A stretch of 28,948 nucleotides of DNA from Anaerolineaceae bacterium (GTDB taxonomy: Bacteria > Chloroflexota > Anaerolineae > Anaerolineales > Anaerolineaceae): positions 185 to 29,132 of the forward strand of contig PMIV01000260.1 of assembly GCA_003158355.1 (NCBI GenBank), written 5' to 3'. Both the position numbers and the translations under genes were made by a program. The notes below the pieces were generated by a model. That model did not search any database. It worked only from the letters and a program-made list of their open reading frames with translations, and was not told the origin of the DNA. Position 1 is the first letter of the stretch, and every line of letters begins with the position of its first letter. Positions 9,042-17,844 of this stretch are shown one piece after another.

Positions 9042-9064
9042 GGGCTGCCCATTTTTAGCAGCCC
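9042..9064 (-). terminator. possible terminator after uppP
   Basis: A perfect 7-bp GC-rich stem (9042-9048 with 9058-9064, 9-nt loop) lies 20 bases beyond the uppP stop. No clear T tract follows on the minus strand, so it may stabilise the 3' end rather than terminate alone. Confidence 0.4.
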
Positions 9065-9083
9065 CCGGTATTTATCTTGTGAA

Positions 9084-10673
9084 TTATGGATTTAGTACTT
9101 TTTGCAGACAAAGCAGCCATTCTTTAATTTTCCCTTGCGGCTGCGCTGAAGTAATTGCCAAAATGGGAATCTGCAGGGTGGAGGGGTCTGAACCATTCAG
9201 AGTAATTTCTCTCACACTGGAATTGAGAGAATTAACTGGCAAGAACCCAATGACATTAGCATTACCTGAAATTGATTCGCGCATGGCAGAAGCATCAGGA
9301 ACCAGGAGCCCGATCTCTGCTGCAACAGGTTGTCCGAGCATGACCTTTTGAATGAACAAGGTTTGTATATCTTCTTCGGGAGGGTAAAAATTTAAAACGA
9401 TCGATTTGCCGTCATTGCCACTGTCGTAAGGTTGTTTGAGACAATCGGGGCAAAACGAGTGCAAATTTCCCCAAGTGGTAATTTCACCGTCAAAAATGCG
9501 GCGGGCCGCATCCAATGATAGAGAATTCAGCGGGCTGTCATTATTGGCAGCGAGGACCAATTGCTCCAAGCCAAGTTGATTCGCAGTTTGGTTCAATGGT
9601 GCAGGCGATCCCCATCTGAGTATCAGATCTGCGTTTTTGAGGCTCATCTCATCTGCGGGGAGATTATGGGTGACCAGGGCGGTTTTTTGCAGCAAATTGG
9701 CGCAGGAGGTCATAGTTGGTATTAACCAATCCAGAGAATTGGAATATTGTAGGTTAATGATCTGAAAATCAGTAGTTTGTGAAGAAGCGAGCTGCAAGTC
9801 AGCGGTTGGTGCGTCTTCAGATGAAGGGGTGGCAGAAGCCTGCACTGATGTGGCGCGGATGCTGGCAACGATCAAGACAGCACTGGCCAGTAAGATGCAA
9901 TAAACGGCAAAATACCAGAGTCTTTGGCGCTTGATAAAATCGAGGAACCAGTGGATCGAAAGATAACCAACAATTACCGCAGCAATAAAACCGACAACCA
10001 ACATGGGTAAGAATCCGGGCAAATTGGGAACCGCCGATAGATCTTTGAGGCTGACAAGCCCGGCTCCCAGCATGACCGGGATGGATATAAGAAAGCTAAA
10101 ACGGGCAGAGGAAGATCGATCCAGGTTGTGGGTCATGCCGCCGCTGATGGTTGCCCCTGAACGCGAAATCCCCGGGAAAAGAGAAACAGCCTGAAATAGA
10201 CCGATCCAAAGCGCATCCCACCAGGTGATCTCTTCAAGTTGACGGGTGCGTTTGCCCACCAGGTCCGCGAGGATCAACAGGACAGCAGTACCAAAAAGGA
10301 AATAGGCTGTCAAGCGCGGAGCGGAAAAGGCTGCCTCCACCTGACTTTTGAATAACAGCCCGGCCAGCCCGGCCGGAATGGTCGCCAGGATCAAATACCA
10401 TCCGAGTCTGGCTTGAGGGTCTTTAAAGGGTTCTTTGTTGATCAGCCCCAAAAAGAAACTCTTGACAATGCTTACCAGGTCTTTCCAGAAATACAGGATC
10501 ACTGCGACCAGTGTGCCGAGTTGAACCAGTACATCAAATGGGAAGATCTGTTCGGTGGGGAAGTTCCAGTTTAATAGATAAGGCACCAATACCAGGTGAG
10601 CGGAACTGGAAATTGGCAGGTATTCAGTTAAACCCTGGATGATCCCGAGAATCAGTGATTGAAAGAAGGTCAT
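9084..10673 (-). CDS. uppP: undecaprenyl-pyrophosphate phosphatase fused to a PstS-like solute-binding domain
   Basis: Residues 1-272 form a complete UppP (BacA), which removes a phosphate from undecaprenyl pyrophosphate so the lipid carrier can be reused in wall synthesis. Motif 1 is QGLTEYLPISSSAHL (Q13, E17, His26) and motif 2 is PGISRSGATISGG (Arg171). Normal UppP proteins end after the last helix, here about 252-272. This one continues through a Ser/Thr/Ala linker into a domain of about 230 residues. Its segments LVLAANNDSPLNSLSLDAA, RRIFDGEITTWGNL and VIGFLPVNSL resemble phosphate-binding PstS proteins. Basic residues (IKRQR) before the last helix place the extra domain outside by the positive-inside rule. 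It also has a CPDC pair (408-411). One uninterrupted frame covers both parts. The start overlaps the tgt stop by one base (TAATG). Phosphate binding is inference. Confidence 0.9.
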   Translation of the reverse strand: MTFFQSLILGIIQGLTEYLPISSSAHLVLVPYLLNWNFPTEQIFPFDVLVQLGTLVAVILYFWKDLVSIVKSFFLGLINKEPFKDPQARLGWYLILATIPAGLAGLLFKSQVEAAFSAPRLTAYFLFGTAVLLILADLVGKRTRQLEEITWWDALWIGLFQAVSLFPGISRSGATISGGMTHNLDRSSSARFSFLISIPVMLGAGLVSLKDLSAVPNLPGFLPMLVVGFIAAVIVGYLSIHWFLDFIKRQRLWYFAVYCILLASAVLIVASIRATSVQASATPSSEDAPTADLQLASSQTTDFQIINLQYSNSLDWLIPTMTSCANLLQKTALVTHNLPADEMSLKNADLILRWGSPAPLNQTANQLGLEQLVLAANNDSPLNSLSLDAARRIFDGEITTWGNLHSFCPDCLKQPYDSGNDGKSIVLNFYPPEEDIQTLFIQKVMLGQPVAAEIGLLVPDASAMRESISGNANVIGFLPVNSLNSSVREITLNGSDPSTLQIPILAITSAQPQGKIKEWLLCLQKVLNP

Positions 10674-11800
10674 TACTCGCCTCGTTTTTGACGGGGTTGG
10701 TAGCTCTGAAGAAACTCCTGGGCATAATTTTCAAAACGATTTTCCAAAATGGCTTGTCGGGAGGTTTTCACCAGAGATACCAGAAATTGAATGTTATGAA
10801 TCGAGATGAGGGTGGCAGCCAACATTTCTTTGGCGACCACAAGGTGACGCAAATAAGCGCGATTGAAATTCAAACAAGTATAGCATGAACACGTTTCATC
10901 AATGGGAGCATGGTCATGCGTATAGGAAGCATTCATCAAGTTGATACGGCCGGTGGGTGTAAAAGCGGCGGCATGCCTAGCCAGACGAGTGGGCAAGACA
11001 CAGTCAAAAATATCTACACCACGCAAGATGCCATTGATGAGATCTTCCGGCGAACCAACCCCCATCAGGTAACGGGGCTTATCTGCCGGTAAAATGGCAT
11101 TAACTACTTCAAGCATGGCATGCATCTCAGGTTTGGTTTCACCCACAGAAAGGCCGCCGATGGCATGGCCGGGGAACCCCAATGAGGCAATGAATTGTGC
11201 AGATTGACTGCGTAGTTCAGGCGAAACACCGCCTTGCACGATGCCAAAGAGAGCCTGATCGGATCGAGATTTGGCCTGCAAACAGCGCTCTGCCCAGGCG
11301 TGGGTCCTTCGCATGGATTGCAGGATATAAGCAGGATTATTTGGGTCAGCGCATTCATCAAATGCCATGATGATATCTGCGCCCAATTTTTCTTGTATCT
11401 GGATGGAACTTTCGGGGGTAAAGTGGTGCATGGAACCATCAATATGGCTCTTGAAGGTGACTCCATCTTCATCCACTTTGCGGGTATCGGCCAGAGAAAA
11501 GACCTGGTAACCGCCGGAATCTGTGAGTATGGGATGAGGCCAGCACATAAATTCGTGCAGCCCGCCCATCTCGGCAACCAGATCTGCGCCGGGGCGGAGG
11601 TAGAGGTGATAAGTATTGGAGAGTACCAGGGAGGCACCAATTTCTTCCAATTGAGCCGGGGTGACTGCTTTCACCGTAGCCTGGGTACCGACCGGTGCAA
11701 ACACGGGGGTTTGCAGGTCGCCGTGTGGTGTATGAAAAACACCGGCCCGCGCATTCTTTTCGCTGGCGATCAGATCGAAATTAAAGTAAGAAGTATCCAT
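10673..11800 (-). CDS. tgt: tRNA-guanine transglycosylase
   Basis: It exchanges guanine-34 for preQ1 in GUN anticodons, an insertion step of queuosine synthesis. The 375-aa sequence shows TDSGGYQVFSL with catalytic Asp94, FGIVQGG, FDCVLPTR with nucleophile Asp266, and the zinc ligands CSCYTC (Cys304, 306, 309) and His335. GGLSVGE has Val at the position that is Val in preQ1-using bacterial enzymes and Gly in eukaryotic queuine enzymes. I use the ATG at 11800. An in-frame TTG at 11809 directly abuts the upstream stop but adds only three residues. Neither start has a ribosome site, so coupling to the transporter gene upstream is likely. The 3' end overlaps uppP by one base. No other queuosine gene is present here. 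Confidence 0.95.
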   Translation of the reverse strand: MDTSYFNFDLIASEKNARAGVFHTPHGDLQTPVFAPVGTQATVKAVTPAQLEEIGASLVLSNTYHLYLRPGADLVAEMGGLHEFMCWPHPILTDSGGYQVFSLADTRKVDEDGVTFKSHIDGSMHHFTPESSIQIQEKLGADIIMAFDECADPNNPAYILQSMRRTHAWAERCLQAKSRSDQALFGIVQGGVSPELRSQSAQFIASLGFPGHAIGGLSVGETKPEMHAMLEVVNAILPADKPRYLMGVGSPEDLINGILRGVDIFDCVLPTRLARHAAAFTPTGRINLMNASYTHDHAPIDETCSCYTCLNFNRAYLRHLVVAKEMLAATLISIHNIQFLVSLVKTSRQAILENRFENYAQEFLQSYQPRQKRGE

Positions 11801-11809
11801 TGCCGGCAA

Positions 11810-13600
11810 TTATAGCCCGTAAACGAAGTGGATTCCGAGCAAGATTGTAGCAAAGGCTAAAAAGGTGAGCGGCAGGCCGACGCGTAAATAATCTTTGAAA
11901 GTATATCCGCCGGGGTTCATGACCATAATATTGACCGGGTGGCCCAATGGGGTGGGGAAACCCAGTGAACAACCAAGCGCTACCGCCATTGCCATCGCCT
12001 GCGGACTAACATGCATTGTGGAAGAAGCCGTCAATGCCAGCGGAATAAGGACAATGGCAGAAATTTGTCCGCTCATCAACTGCGTGAAGATCATCGCCAG
12101 GAATAAGAAAATGGTGACCAGCAGAAGAGGAGAAATGGAACCAAATCCGCGAATGATCACGCTGATCAATGCAGTGGCCAGACCGGTTTGTTGAATGGCG
12201 ATACTGAGCGGCCACATGCCGGCGATCAGAAAAATCGCTTTCCATTCAATAGATTGGAAGACATCATTGATTCCCATACAGCCGCTGAGCATGAGTAGTA
12301 CCGCCCCAAGCAGCACAATTTCTGCCACTGGCAGGATATTGGTGGCTGCGAAACCGAGGGTGACCAGAGTGATGACGATGGCGATCCATTGTTTCTGGGG
12401 ACGAATCACCGCATCCGGGTTCTCTTCCAGTAAGATGAGGTCATTTTGGTCATGCAGCCGATGAATATTTTGAGCAGAACCCTGAACCAGCAAGGCATCG
12501 CCAAAGCGGAGGGGCAGGTCTTTGATCTGGTTACTAATCGGCTTGCCATCCCGCCAAACGGAAAGTACGTTGAGATCATATTTCGATTTGAAACGGATCT
12601 CGGTCAATGTTTTTCCCAACAGTGAAGCGTGAGGGGCAAGAACGAGTTCAGCCAGCGAATGGCTGTCGTCAGAAAAAACCTGGTTAGAAAGGTCGGTAAA
12701 ATCCCTGGCCAAACCTAAAGCGGTCTGGTCCGCCTGGAAATTACCCAATAATAAAATATCGCCGGATTTGAGAAGAGTCGTTGGTTGTGGATTGGCTTTT
12801 AAGATTTTGCCGCTTTGTATGGCGATCAGGTTTATATTGGAACGCATAAAAAGGTCGGAATTTATAGGAATTCCTGCCAGGGGGGAAGAATCCAAAATTT
12901 TCATTTGGGTAAGATTGGCATCCAATGAATAGAGATCTTTAAGCTTCATATTCAACGCCAACGGCGGTTCAGTCATTGTTTTAGAGTTTTCCCCGGGTAG
13001 GAGTTTTTTTCCGAGGGTGAGCATGTAAATGATCCCAACTATAACCACCGGTGCGCCTACCGGGAAGAAATCCAGCAGACCAAACGCGTGCAGCCCGGCA
13101 TCTTTAAGCGCGCCGCTGACGATGATATTGGCTGTGGTCAACAATGTCGCCATTCCCCCCAGGATCGTTCCGAAAGCCAGCGGCATGAGCAAGCGTGCCG
13201 GTGAAATGCGGCTGCGCCGGGTTAAAGACATCACCGCCGGCAGTAATACACCTACAGCTGAAATGTTATTCATGAACAAAGATAAACCGGCACTGGCGAG
13301 CATTACCAGCAAGATCACCAAAGTTTCATTCTGCTTGCCAAGCTTGAAGATCCATTTACTGATCAGATTGGTGGCTCCGGTTTGCTGCAATGCCACTGAG
13401 ACCATAGAGATACCCAGAATGGTCATGACAGCGGAACTGCTGAAACCAGAAAAGACCTGTTTATCATTGACGATACCAGAGATGCCCAGCGCCAATAAGA
13501 CCATCAATGCGATCAGATCGGCACGCAGGCGTGTAAAAATGAACAAAAAGATGGCTATGGTCAGAATGATCAGCGTAAGAATTGCCTGAATGGATAACAT
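11810..13600 (-). CDS. SLC13-family membrane transporter with two RCK_C domains
   Basis: A polytopic anion/cation symporter of the SLC13 (DASS)/ArsB-like group. From the ATG at 13600 it has 596 residues: about six helices in the first half, two cytoplasmic TrkA-C/RCK_C-type domains (about 214-300 and 314-390), and a second set of helices to the end. LFMNNISAVGVLLP (108-121) and TTANIIVSGA are typical hairpin-loop motifs of the first half. LMSGQISAIVLIPLAL and LGFPTPLGHPVNI are their counterparts in the second. The substrate may be sulfate, a dicarboxylate or another anion and cannot be read from sequence. The frame is open to an ATG at 13681, but the extra 27 residues are hydrophilic and atypical. 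It is first in a tight operon with tgt and uppP. Confidence 0.83.
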   Translation of the reverse strand: MLSIQAILTLIILTIAIFLFIFTRLRADLIALMVLLALGISGIVNDKQVFSGFSSSAVMTILGISMVSVALQQTGATNLISKWIFKLGKQNETLVILLVMLASAGLSLFMNNISAVGVLLPAVMSLTRRSRISPARLLMPLAFGTILGGMATLLTTANIIVSGALKDAGLHAFGLLDFFPVGAPVVIVGIIYMLTLGKKLLPGENSKTMTEPPLALNMKLKDLYSLDANLTQMKILDSSPLAGIPINSDLFMRSNINLIAIQSGKILKANPQPTTLLKSGDILLLGNFQADQTALGLARDFTDLSNQVFSDDSHSLAELVLAPHASLLGKTLTEIRFKSKYDLNVLSVWRDGKPISNQIKDLPLRFGDALLVQGSAQNIHRLHDQNDLILLEENPDAVIRPQKQWIAIVITLVTLGFAATNILPVAEIVLLGAVLLMLSGCMGINDVFQSIEWKAIFLIAGMWPLSIAIQQTGLATALISVIIRGFGSISPLLLVTIFLFLAMIFTQLMSGQISAIVLIPLALTASSTMHVSPQAMAMAVALGCSLGFPTPLGHPVNIMVMNPGGYTFKDYLRVGLPLTFLAFATILLGIHFVYGL

Positions 13601-13673
13601 AATTTTCTCTGTATTTATTTTACTTGAAGAAAAGATAAATTCCAGTCCACCCTGCGCCATTTTTTTGTAAACC

Positions 13674-13702
13674 TTGTCCATGCTTATTGGGTCGTTTATA
13701 CT
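13674..13702 (+). promoter_or_regulatory. alr promoter, possibly giving a leaderless message
   Basis: TTGTCC (13674-13679) and TATACT (13697-13702) are 17 bases apart. The alr ATG begins only six bases after the -10, so transcription should start at or beside the A of the start codon. Only GGGG precedes the ATG as a possible ribosome site. The promoter lies in the divergent gap with the SLC13 transporter gene. Confidence 0.6.
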
Positions 13703-13708
13703 TGGGGC

Positions 13709-14824
13709 ATGAACACCGATGCATATTCAATTTGGCTGGAAATTAATTTAGGGGCAATTCGCAGAAATATTCAAAGAATTGCGCAGATCACCCAACGACC
13801 GGTGATGGCTGTGGTCAAAGCAAATGCCTACGGACACGGCTTATTTGAAGTAGCCAAGACTGCCGAAAAGGCCGGAATTGCGCGATTGTGTGTCGCCAGA
13901 TTAGAGGAAGCTATAGCACTACGGGATGCGGGGATCCATTCTCCAATTTTGGTATTGGGTTATACCTCAGCTCTGGATGTTCCCAAAGCGATGGAAAGAT
14001 CGATCTCGTTGGCCTTATTCAATGCCGATCTTGCTCCGCAATACGAGGAGGCAGCTCGTTACGTGGACGGAAAATTAAACGTTCATATCAAAGTGGATAC
14101 AGGGATGGGACGTTTAGGAATCTTTCCGGAAAACGCGGTTGAATTTGTAGCGCAGGTATCGCGAATGAAGAACATCAATATCGAGGGTTTGTTCACTCAT
14201 TTTGCCAGCGCTGATGAGCCAGAAAAAACGACTACAGACGAGCAAATTTCCCTGTTCAATGGGGTACTGCAAGGTCTGGAGCAGATCGGAATTCGCCCTG
14301 CGATCATTCATGCAGATAATTCGGCAGGTTCTTTGTATTACGCAAATGCCTGTTACGATGCGGTAAGACCCGGAAATGCCATCTATGGCCTGAATCCATC
14401 CTCAGAAGCACCTCTCCCGGCCGGTTTTGAACCTGCTCTGGCCTGGAAAACCCGGCTGACCTCTGTAAAAATTCTCCCGCCCGGATCAGGGATCAGTTAC
14501 AACCACCGCTATATTACTACAGGAAATGAACGTATCGGCGCCTCAGCAGTGGGGTATGCCGACGGTCTGCGGCGTAAATTAGGAAATATTGCTCTAGTGA
14601 ATGGACATCGGGTAAACCAGGTGGGGATGGTCTGCATGGACCAAACCATGTGGCAATTGGATGATGTTCCGGATGCCCAGGTGGGTGATGAAGTTGTTCT
14701 GATCGGTAAACAAGGGGATGAACAAATCACGGCTGAAGAAGTAGCTGCCAGTTGGGAAACGATCAACTACGAAGTGGTTTGCGGCCTTTCTGCCCGGGTT
14801 CCACGCTACTATATTGACGAATAG
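13709..14824 (+). CDS. alr: alanine racemase
   Basis: A PLP enzyme that makes D-alanine for peptidoglycan cross-bridges. The 371-aa length is typical. VVKANAYGHG carries the PLP-binding Lys37, and SGISYNHRY carries the second catalytic base Tyr264. KVDTGMGRLGI (128-138), the PLP-phosphate-side region HADNSAGSLY and MVCMDQTMWQLDD also match the family. The ATG at 13709 lies directly downstream of a good -10, suggesting a leaderless transcript. recJ follows 14 bases after the stop, so alr and recJ are probably co-transcribed. Confidence 0.95.
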   Translation: MNTDAYSIWLEINLGAIRRNIQRIAQITQRPVMAVVKANAYGHGLFEVAKTAEKAGIARLCVARLEEAIALRDAGIHSPILVLGYTSALDVPKAMERSISLALFNADLAPQYEEAARYVDGKLNVHIKVDTGMGRLGIFPENAVEFVAQVSRMKNINIEGLFTHFASADEPEKTTTDEQISLFNGVLQGLEQIGIRPAIIHADNSAGSLYYANACYDAVRPGNAIYGLNPSSEAPLPAGFEPALAWKTRLTSVKILPPGSGISYNHRYITTGNERIGASAVGYADGLRRKLGNIALVNGHRVNQVGMVCMDQTMWQLDDVPDAQVGDEVVLIGKQGDEQITAEEVAASWETINYEVVCGLSARVPRYYIDE

Positions 14825-14838
14825 AGAAGAGTCCTCCT

Positions 14839-16542
14839 TTGCTGCAAAAACCCCAATCAAAACGATGGTGGATCTATCCACGAATTCCTGTTGATGTAAG
14901 TGAAGCGCTGCATGAATTTCCTGACTTCTTGCGGCAGATCCTTTTCAACCGCGGTTATTTGGATGAACTTTCAGCCACAGAATATTTAATGGCGTCCCGC
15001 CCTTTAGGGGATCCATTTCTGCTGTTGGATATGGAAAAAGCGGTCAACCGCATTTTGCTGGCATGCGACCAACAGGAACAAATGATCGTCTACGGTGATT
15101 ATGACGTTGACGGCGTTTCTGCCACTGCATTAATGGTGCAAGTGCTCAAGACGATTGGCGCAAAGGTCACCCGCTATATCCCCAACCGATTTGACGAGGG
15201 TTACGGCGTGAATATGGAAGCGGTACAGCTTCTGGCAGATTCAGGCGTCAAAGTGATCTTGACCGTAGATTGCGGTATCCGCTCTCCGAATGAGGCTGAA
15301 TTTGCCAAAAGCCTCGGTGTGGATATGATCATCAGCGATCATCACTTTCCAAAAGGCGAACTGGAATCGGCTTATGCCGTGATCTGCCCCAAACGCGAAG
15401 GAGACCCATATCCGGATAAGGACCTGGCCGGGGTAGGGTTGGCCTTTAAAATTGCTCAGGCATTATTCAGCAAACATAAAATGAATGGAATTGACGCAGA
15501 GAACTGGCTCGATCTGGTGGCGTTGGGAACAGTTGCCGATGTCGTCCCATTGACCGGTGAAAACCGGGTGCTAGTTCGGCGCGGACTTAACCTTATCCAT
15601 CAGGGAAAGCGGCCGGGCTTGCAGGCTCTGATTCGAGTGAGTGGCCGCGACCCGCAGCGGATTTCTGCCAGCGATATCGGTTTCATGCTGGGACCGCGTT
15701 TGAACGCAGCCGGCAGGATCGATTCTGCCTTGCAGGCTTATGAACTTTTAATGACGAATTCGATCGAAGAGGCAGGGTCACTGGCTCAAAAGCTGGATAA
15801 TCAGAATTCGGAACGGCAGAGGCTGACCAAAGAAACCAGGGCCATGGCTGAAGAAAAAATTGGCTCTGCCACTACATTGAACCTGATCTCTTCATTTGAT
15901 TCATCTTACAGCAGCGGAATTGTTGGGCTGGTTGCCACTAACCTGGTCGAGACGTATTATCGACCAGCCATTGTCGGCACCATAGAAGAAAAAGTTACGC
16001 GTGCCTCCTGCCGCAGCATCTCTGAATTCCATATCACCCAGGCATTGGATAAATGTGCTGACCTGTTGGAAAGGCACGGCGGGCATGCCATGGCGGCCGG
16101 ATTCACGGTTCGGAATGAAAATGTTGACAAGCTTATTGAACGTTTACAAGCGATCGCAGATGAAGAGTTGGGCGGGAAAGAACTGCTTAAAACGTATAAG
16201 GCTGATCTTGAAATTCCCATCGAAAAAGTTCGCGAGATTTCGATAACAACTCTGGAACGTATCCAACCTACCGGCATGGGAAACCCGGAAGCTGTATTTG
16301 TCTCTCGCAATGTAGCGATAAAAAATGCCAAAGCGCTGGGAGCAGAAAAGAAGCATCTCAAGTTTACCTGCCAGGCGGGTAATTATCTGCTGGATGCAGT
16401 GGCCTGGCGGCAAAGCGATTGGCTGCCATTCTTGCCAGGCAACTTTGATTTGATGTACGTCATTGAAGAAAATTCATATATGGGAAGCCGGACTATGCAG
16501 TTGAATATTCGGGATATGCGGCCTTCAACAGCAGATGCTTAA
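14839..16542 (+). CDS. recJ: single-stranded-DNA-specific exonuclease RecJ
   Basis: A 5'-3' exonuclease for single-stranded DNA acting in recombination and mismatch or base-excision repair. The 567 residues match the usual length. The DHH-family motifs are YGDYDVDG (Asp87, Asp89, Asp91), LTVDCG (Asp144) and IISDHH (Asp167-His169). The DHHA1 domain has RHGGHAMAAGF, and an OB-type tail follows. Translation must begin at a TTG (14839): the conserved start region KRWWIYP lies upstream of the first internal ATG, which is about 50 codons in. A purine-rich AGAGAAGAG precedes it. It sits 14 bases after alr and 9 before the EamA gene. RecJ and RecA are both in the window but on opposite strands in different operons. 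Confidence 0.93.
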   Translation: MLQKPQSKRWWIYPRIPVDVSEALHEFPDFLRQILFNRGYLDELSATEYLMASRPLGDPFLLLDMEKAVNRILLACDQQEQMIVYGDYDVDGVSATALMVQVLKTIGAKVTRYIPNRFDEGYGVNMEAVQLLADSGVKVILTVDCGIRSPNEAEFAKSLGVDMIISDHHFPKGELESAYAVICPKREGDPYPDKDLAGVGLAFKIAQALFSKHKMNGIDAENWLDLVALGTVADVVPLTGENRVLVRRGLNLIHQGKRPGLQALIRVSGRDPQRISASDIGFMLGPRLNAAGRIDSALQAYELLMTNSIEEAGSLAQKLDNQNSERQRLTKETRAMAEEKIGSATTLNLISSFDSSYSSGIVGLVATNLVETYYRPAIVGTIEEKVTRASCRSISEFHITQALDKCADLLERHGGHAMAAGFTVRNENVDKLIERLQAIADEELGGKELLKTYKADLEIPIEKVREISITTLERIQPTGMGNPEAVFVSRNVAIKNAKALGAEKKHLKFTCQAGNYLLDAVAWRQSDWLPFLPGNFDLMYVIEENSYMGSRTMQLNIRDMRPSTADA

Positions 16543-16551
16543 GGGGGATGA

Positions 16552-17460
16552 TTGAAAAACCTTTCAATCCATCTGAGGGCAGTATTGCTGGCAGTTCTGG
16601 TCACCTTCATTTGGTCCACGTCATGGATATTTATAAAAATTGGTCTGAAAGAAATTCCTCCGCTCACTTTTGCCGGGCTGCGTTATTTCTTCGCTTTTCT
16701 TTGCCTCTTACCGTTCCTTTTTCAAAAAGAGAATCTTAATCAGGTCAAGCATTTTCATAAAAATGATTGGATCAAGCTGACTATTCTGGGAGTAGTCTCT
16801 TATTCCTTTGCGCAAGGATTCCAATATTTAGGTTTAGCTTTGCTTTCAACTGTGACTGTTGGACTTTTATTAAACCTGTCTTCATTGTTTGTTGTTTTCT
16901 CCGGCATGATCGTATTACAAGAAAGACCGACAAAATTGCAATGGGTGGGCGTTGCAATAAACCTGCTGGGAATTTTTGTTTACTTTATGCCGGTTGGTTT
17001 TCAAAATGGAGGGTGGCTGGGTTTTGTATTTGTGGGTATTAGCCTGGCAGCGAACATTGCCGGGGCTATTCAGGGGAGAGCTGTCAATCGCAGCGAGAAA
17101 TATAATGTGTTGGTTGTAACGGTCATCAGCATGGGAATTGGTTCAACGATCATGCTGGGCTCAGGTTTAATTTTGCAGGGGCTGCCGAAAATCAGTTTAA
17201 CCAGTTGGGGAATAGTAGTTTTACTTGCTGTGTTGAATACAGCTTTCGCTTTTACCGCCTGGAATTATGTTCAAAGAATATTGCCTGCTATGGAATCCAG
17301 CTTTATCAACAGCACTAATATTGTACAAATTGCCCTGTTAAGTTGGATTTTCTTGGGAGAAAAGTTGACCGGGAGAGAGATTTTTGGTCTGGCGCTGACG
17401 GTGATAGGGGTGTTAATTGTGCAGATCAACGTTCGTCCAACAATTCAAAAGAATTCCTGA
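16552..17460 (+). CDS. EamA-family (DMT superfamily) transporter
   Basis: A 302-aa inner-membrane protein with about ten hydrophobic helices arranged as two EamA repeats. The family exports amino acids or other metabolites. The first repeat begins TFIWSTSWIFIKIGL and the second ends with WIFLGEKLTGREIFG followed by the last helix; ...E.. near a repeat end is characteristic. The substrate cannot be inferred. Start is TTG at 16552 behind a GGGGG ribosome site (16543-16547), because this frame gives a normal N-terminus. A nearby ATG (16548) opens a different frame of only 63 codons. The gene lies 9 bases after recJ and is probably the last of that operon; no terminator is seen after it. Confidence 0.85.
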   Translation: MKNLSIHLRAVLLAVLVTFIWSTSWIFIKIGLKEIPPLTFAGLRYFFAFLCLLPFLFQKENLNQVKHFHKNDWIKLTILGVVSYSFAQGFQYLGLALLSTVTVGLLLNLSSLFVVFSGMIVLQERPTKLQWVGVAINLLGIFVYFMPVGFQNGGWLGFVFVGISLAANIAGAIQGRAVNRSEKYNVLVVTVISMGIGSTIMLGSGLILQGLPKISLTSWGIVVLLAVLNTAFAFTAWNYVQRILPAMESSFINSTNIVQIALLSWIFLGEKLTGREIFGLALTVIGVLIVQINVRPTIQKNS

Positions 17461-17527
17461 ACTCACGAAATTGTTAATCAAACGAGACCTGAACACCGAA
17501 GAACCATCCACGACACCAAATAGTGGT

Positions 17528-17533
17528 TATAAT
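17528..17533 (+). promoter_or_regulatory. possible tatA -10 element
   Basis: A perfect TATAAT lies 52 bases upstream of the tatA start in an AT-rich gap. No convincing -35 is present at the expected distance, so this is weak. Confidence 0.3.
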
Positions 17534-17585
17534 TTCAAAATTAGCTCTAATTATTCCACTGGAGCCTAATAGACAGTGAGGTTGT

Positions 17586-17804
17586 ATGGATCTTGGTTTG
17601 CCTGAGATTATTCTGGTGTTGGTAATCGTATTATTGCTTTTTGGCCCTGGTCGAATTGGCAAAGTGGCCGGGGAACTGGGGCAGGGTATTCGCAACTTCC
17701 GACAGGGGCTCGAAAATGGTGATAAACCGGCGGATGAAAAAAAAGAGGCAGAAAAGCTGACTGATTCCAGGAATGAGTCCGAGAAAACGGACGATAGCAA
17801 GTAA
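17586..17804 (+). CDS. tatA: twin-arginine translocase subunit TatA/E
   Basis: A pore-forming subunit of the Tat pathway, which exports folded proteins. The 72-aa protein has the TatA layout: a short outer N-terminus, one helix (about 5-21), the hinge FGPGRIG (19-25), an amphipathic helix (about 24-43, ending IRNFRQGL) and a charged Lys/Glu/Asp tail. FGPGR rather than TatB features suggests TatA. The ATG at 17586 has GTGAGG four bases upstream. There is no tatB or tatC nearby, so the gene stands alone, ended by a strong terminator. Confidence 0.9.
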   Translation: MDLGLPEIILVLVIVLLLFGPGRIGKVAGELGQGIRNFRQGLENGDKPADEKKEAEKLTDSRNESEKTDDSK

Positions 17805-17844
17805 CAAATATGATTGTCTAAATAATAATTGATCGATAAAAAAG

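Noticed and set aside
8980..9351. 123-codon plus-strand frame overlapping the uppP 3' end
   Set aside because: Most of it is antisense to the conserved solute-binding domain and it contains the hairpin at 9042-9064; no ribosome site or family match.
11234..11815. 193-codon open frame on the plus strand opposite tgt
   Set aside because: It mirrors the highly conserved tgt gene, has no recognisable domain, and is explained by codon bias on the other strand.
11801..11840. preQ1 riboswitch before tgt
   Set aside because: The upstream gene runs up to the tgt start, leaving no leader for an aptamer.
13029..13589. 186-codon open frame on the plus strand opposite the SLC13 transporter
   Set aside because: Its composition (Met, Ile, Thr, Lys-rich) is what an antisense read of a membrane protein gives, and it has no family resemblance.
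13601..13681. 27-residue N-terminal extension of the SLC13 transporter
   Set aside because: It is hydrophilic and unlike family N-termini, and runs into the divergent alr promoter region; the ATG at 13600 fits better.
16548..16739. 63-codon ATG frame overlapping the start of the EamA transporter
   Set aside because: The TTG-started frame gives a standard EamA protein of full length; the ATG frame has no family resemblance and ends early.
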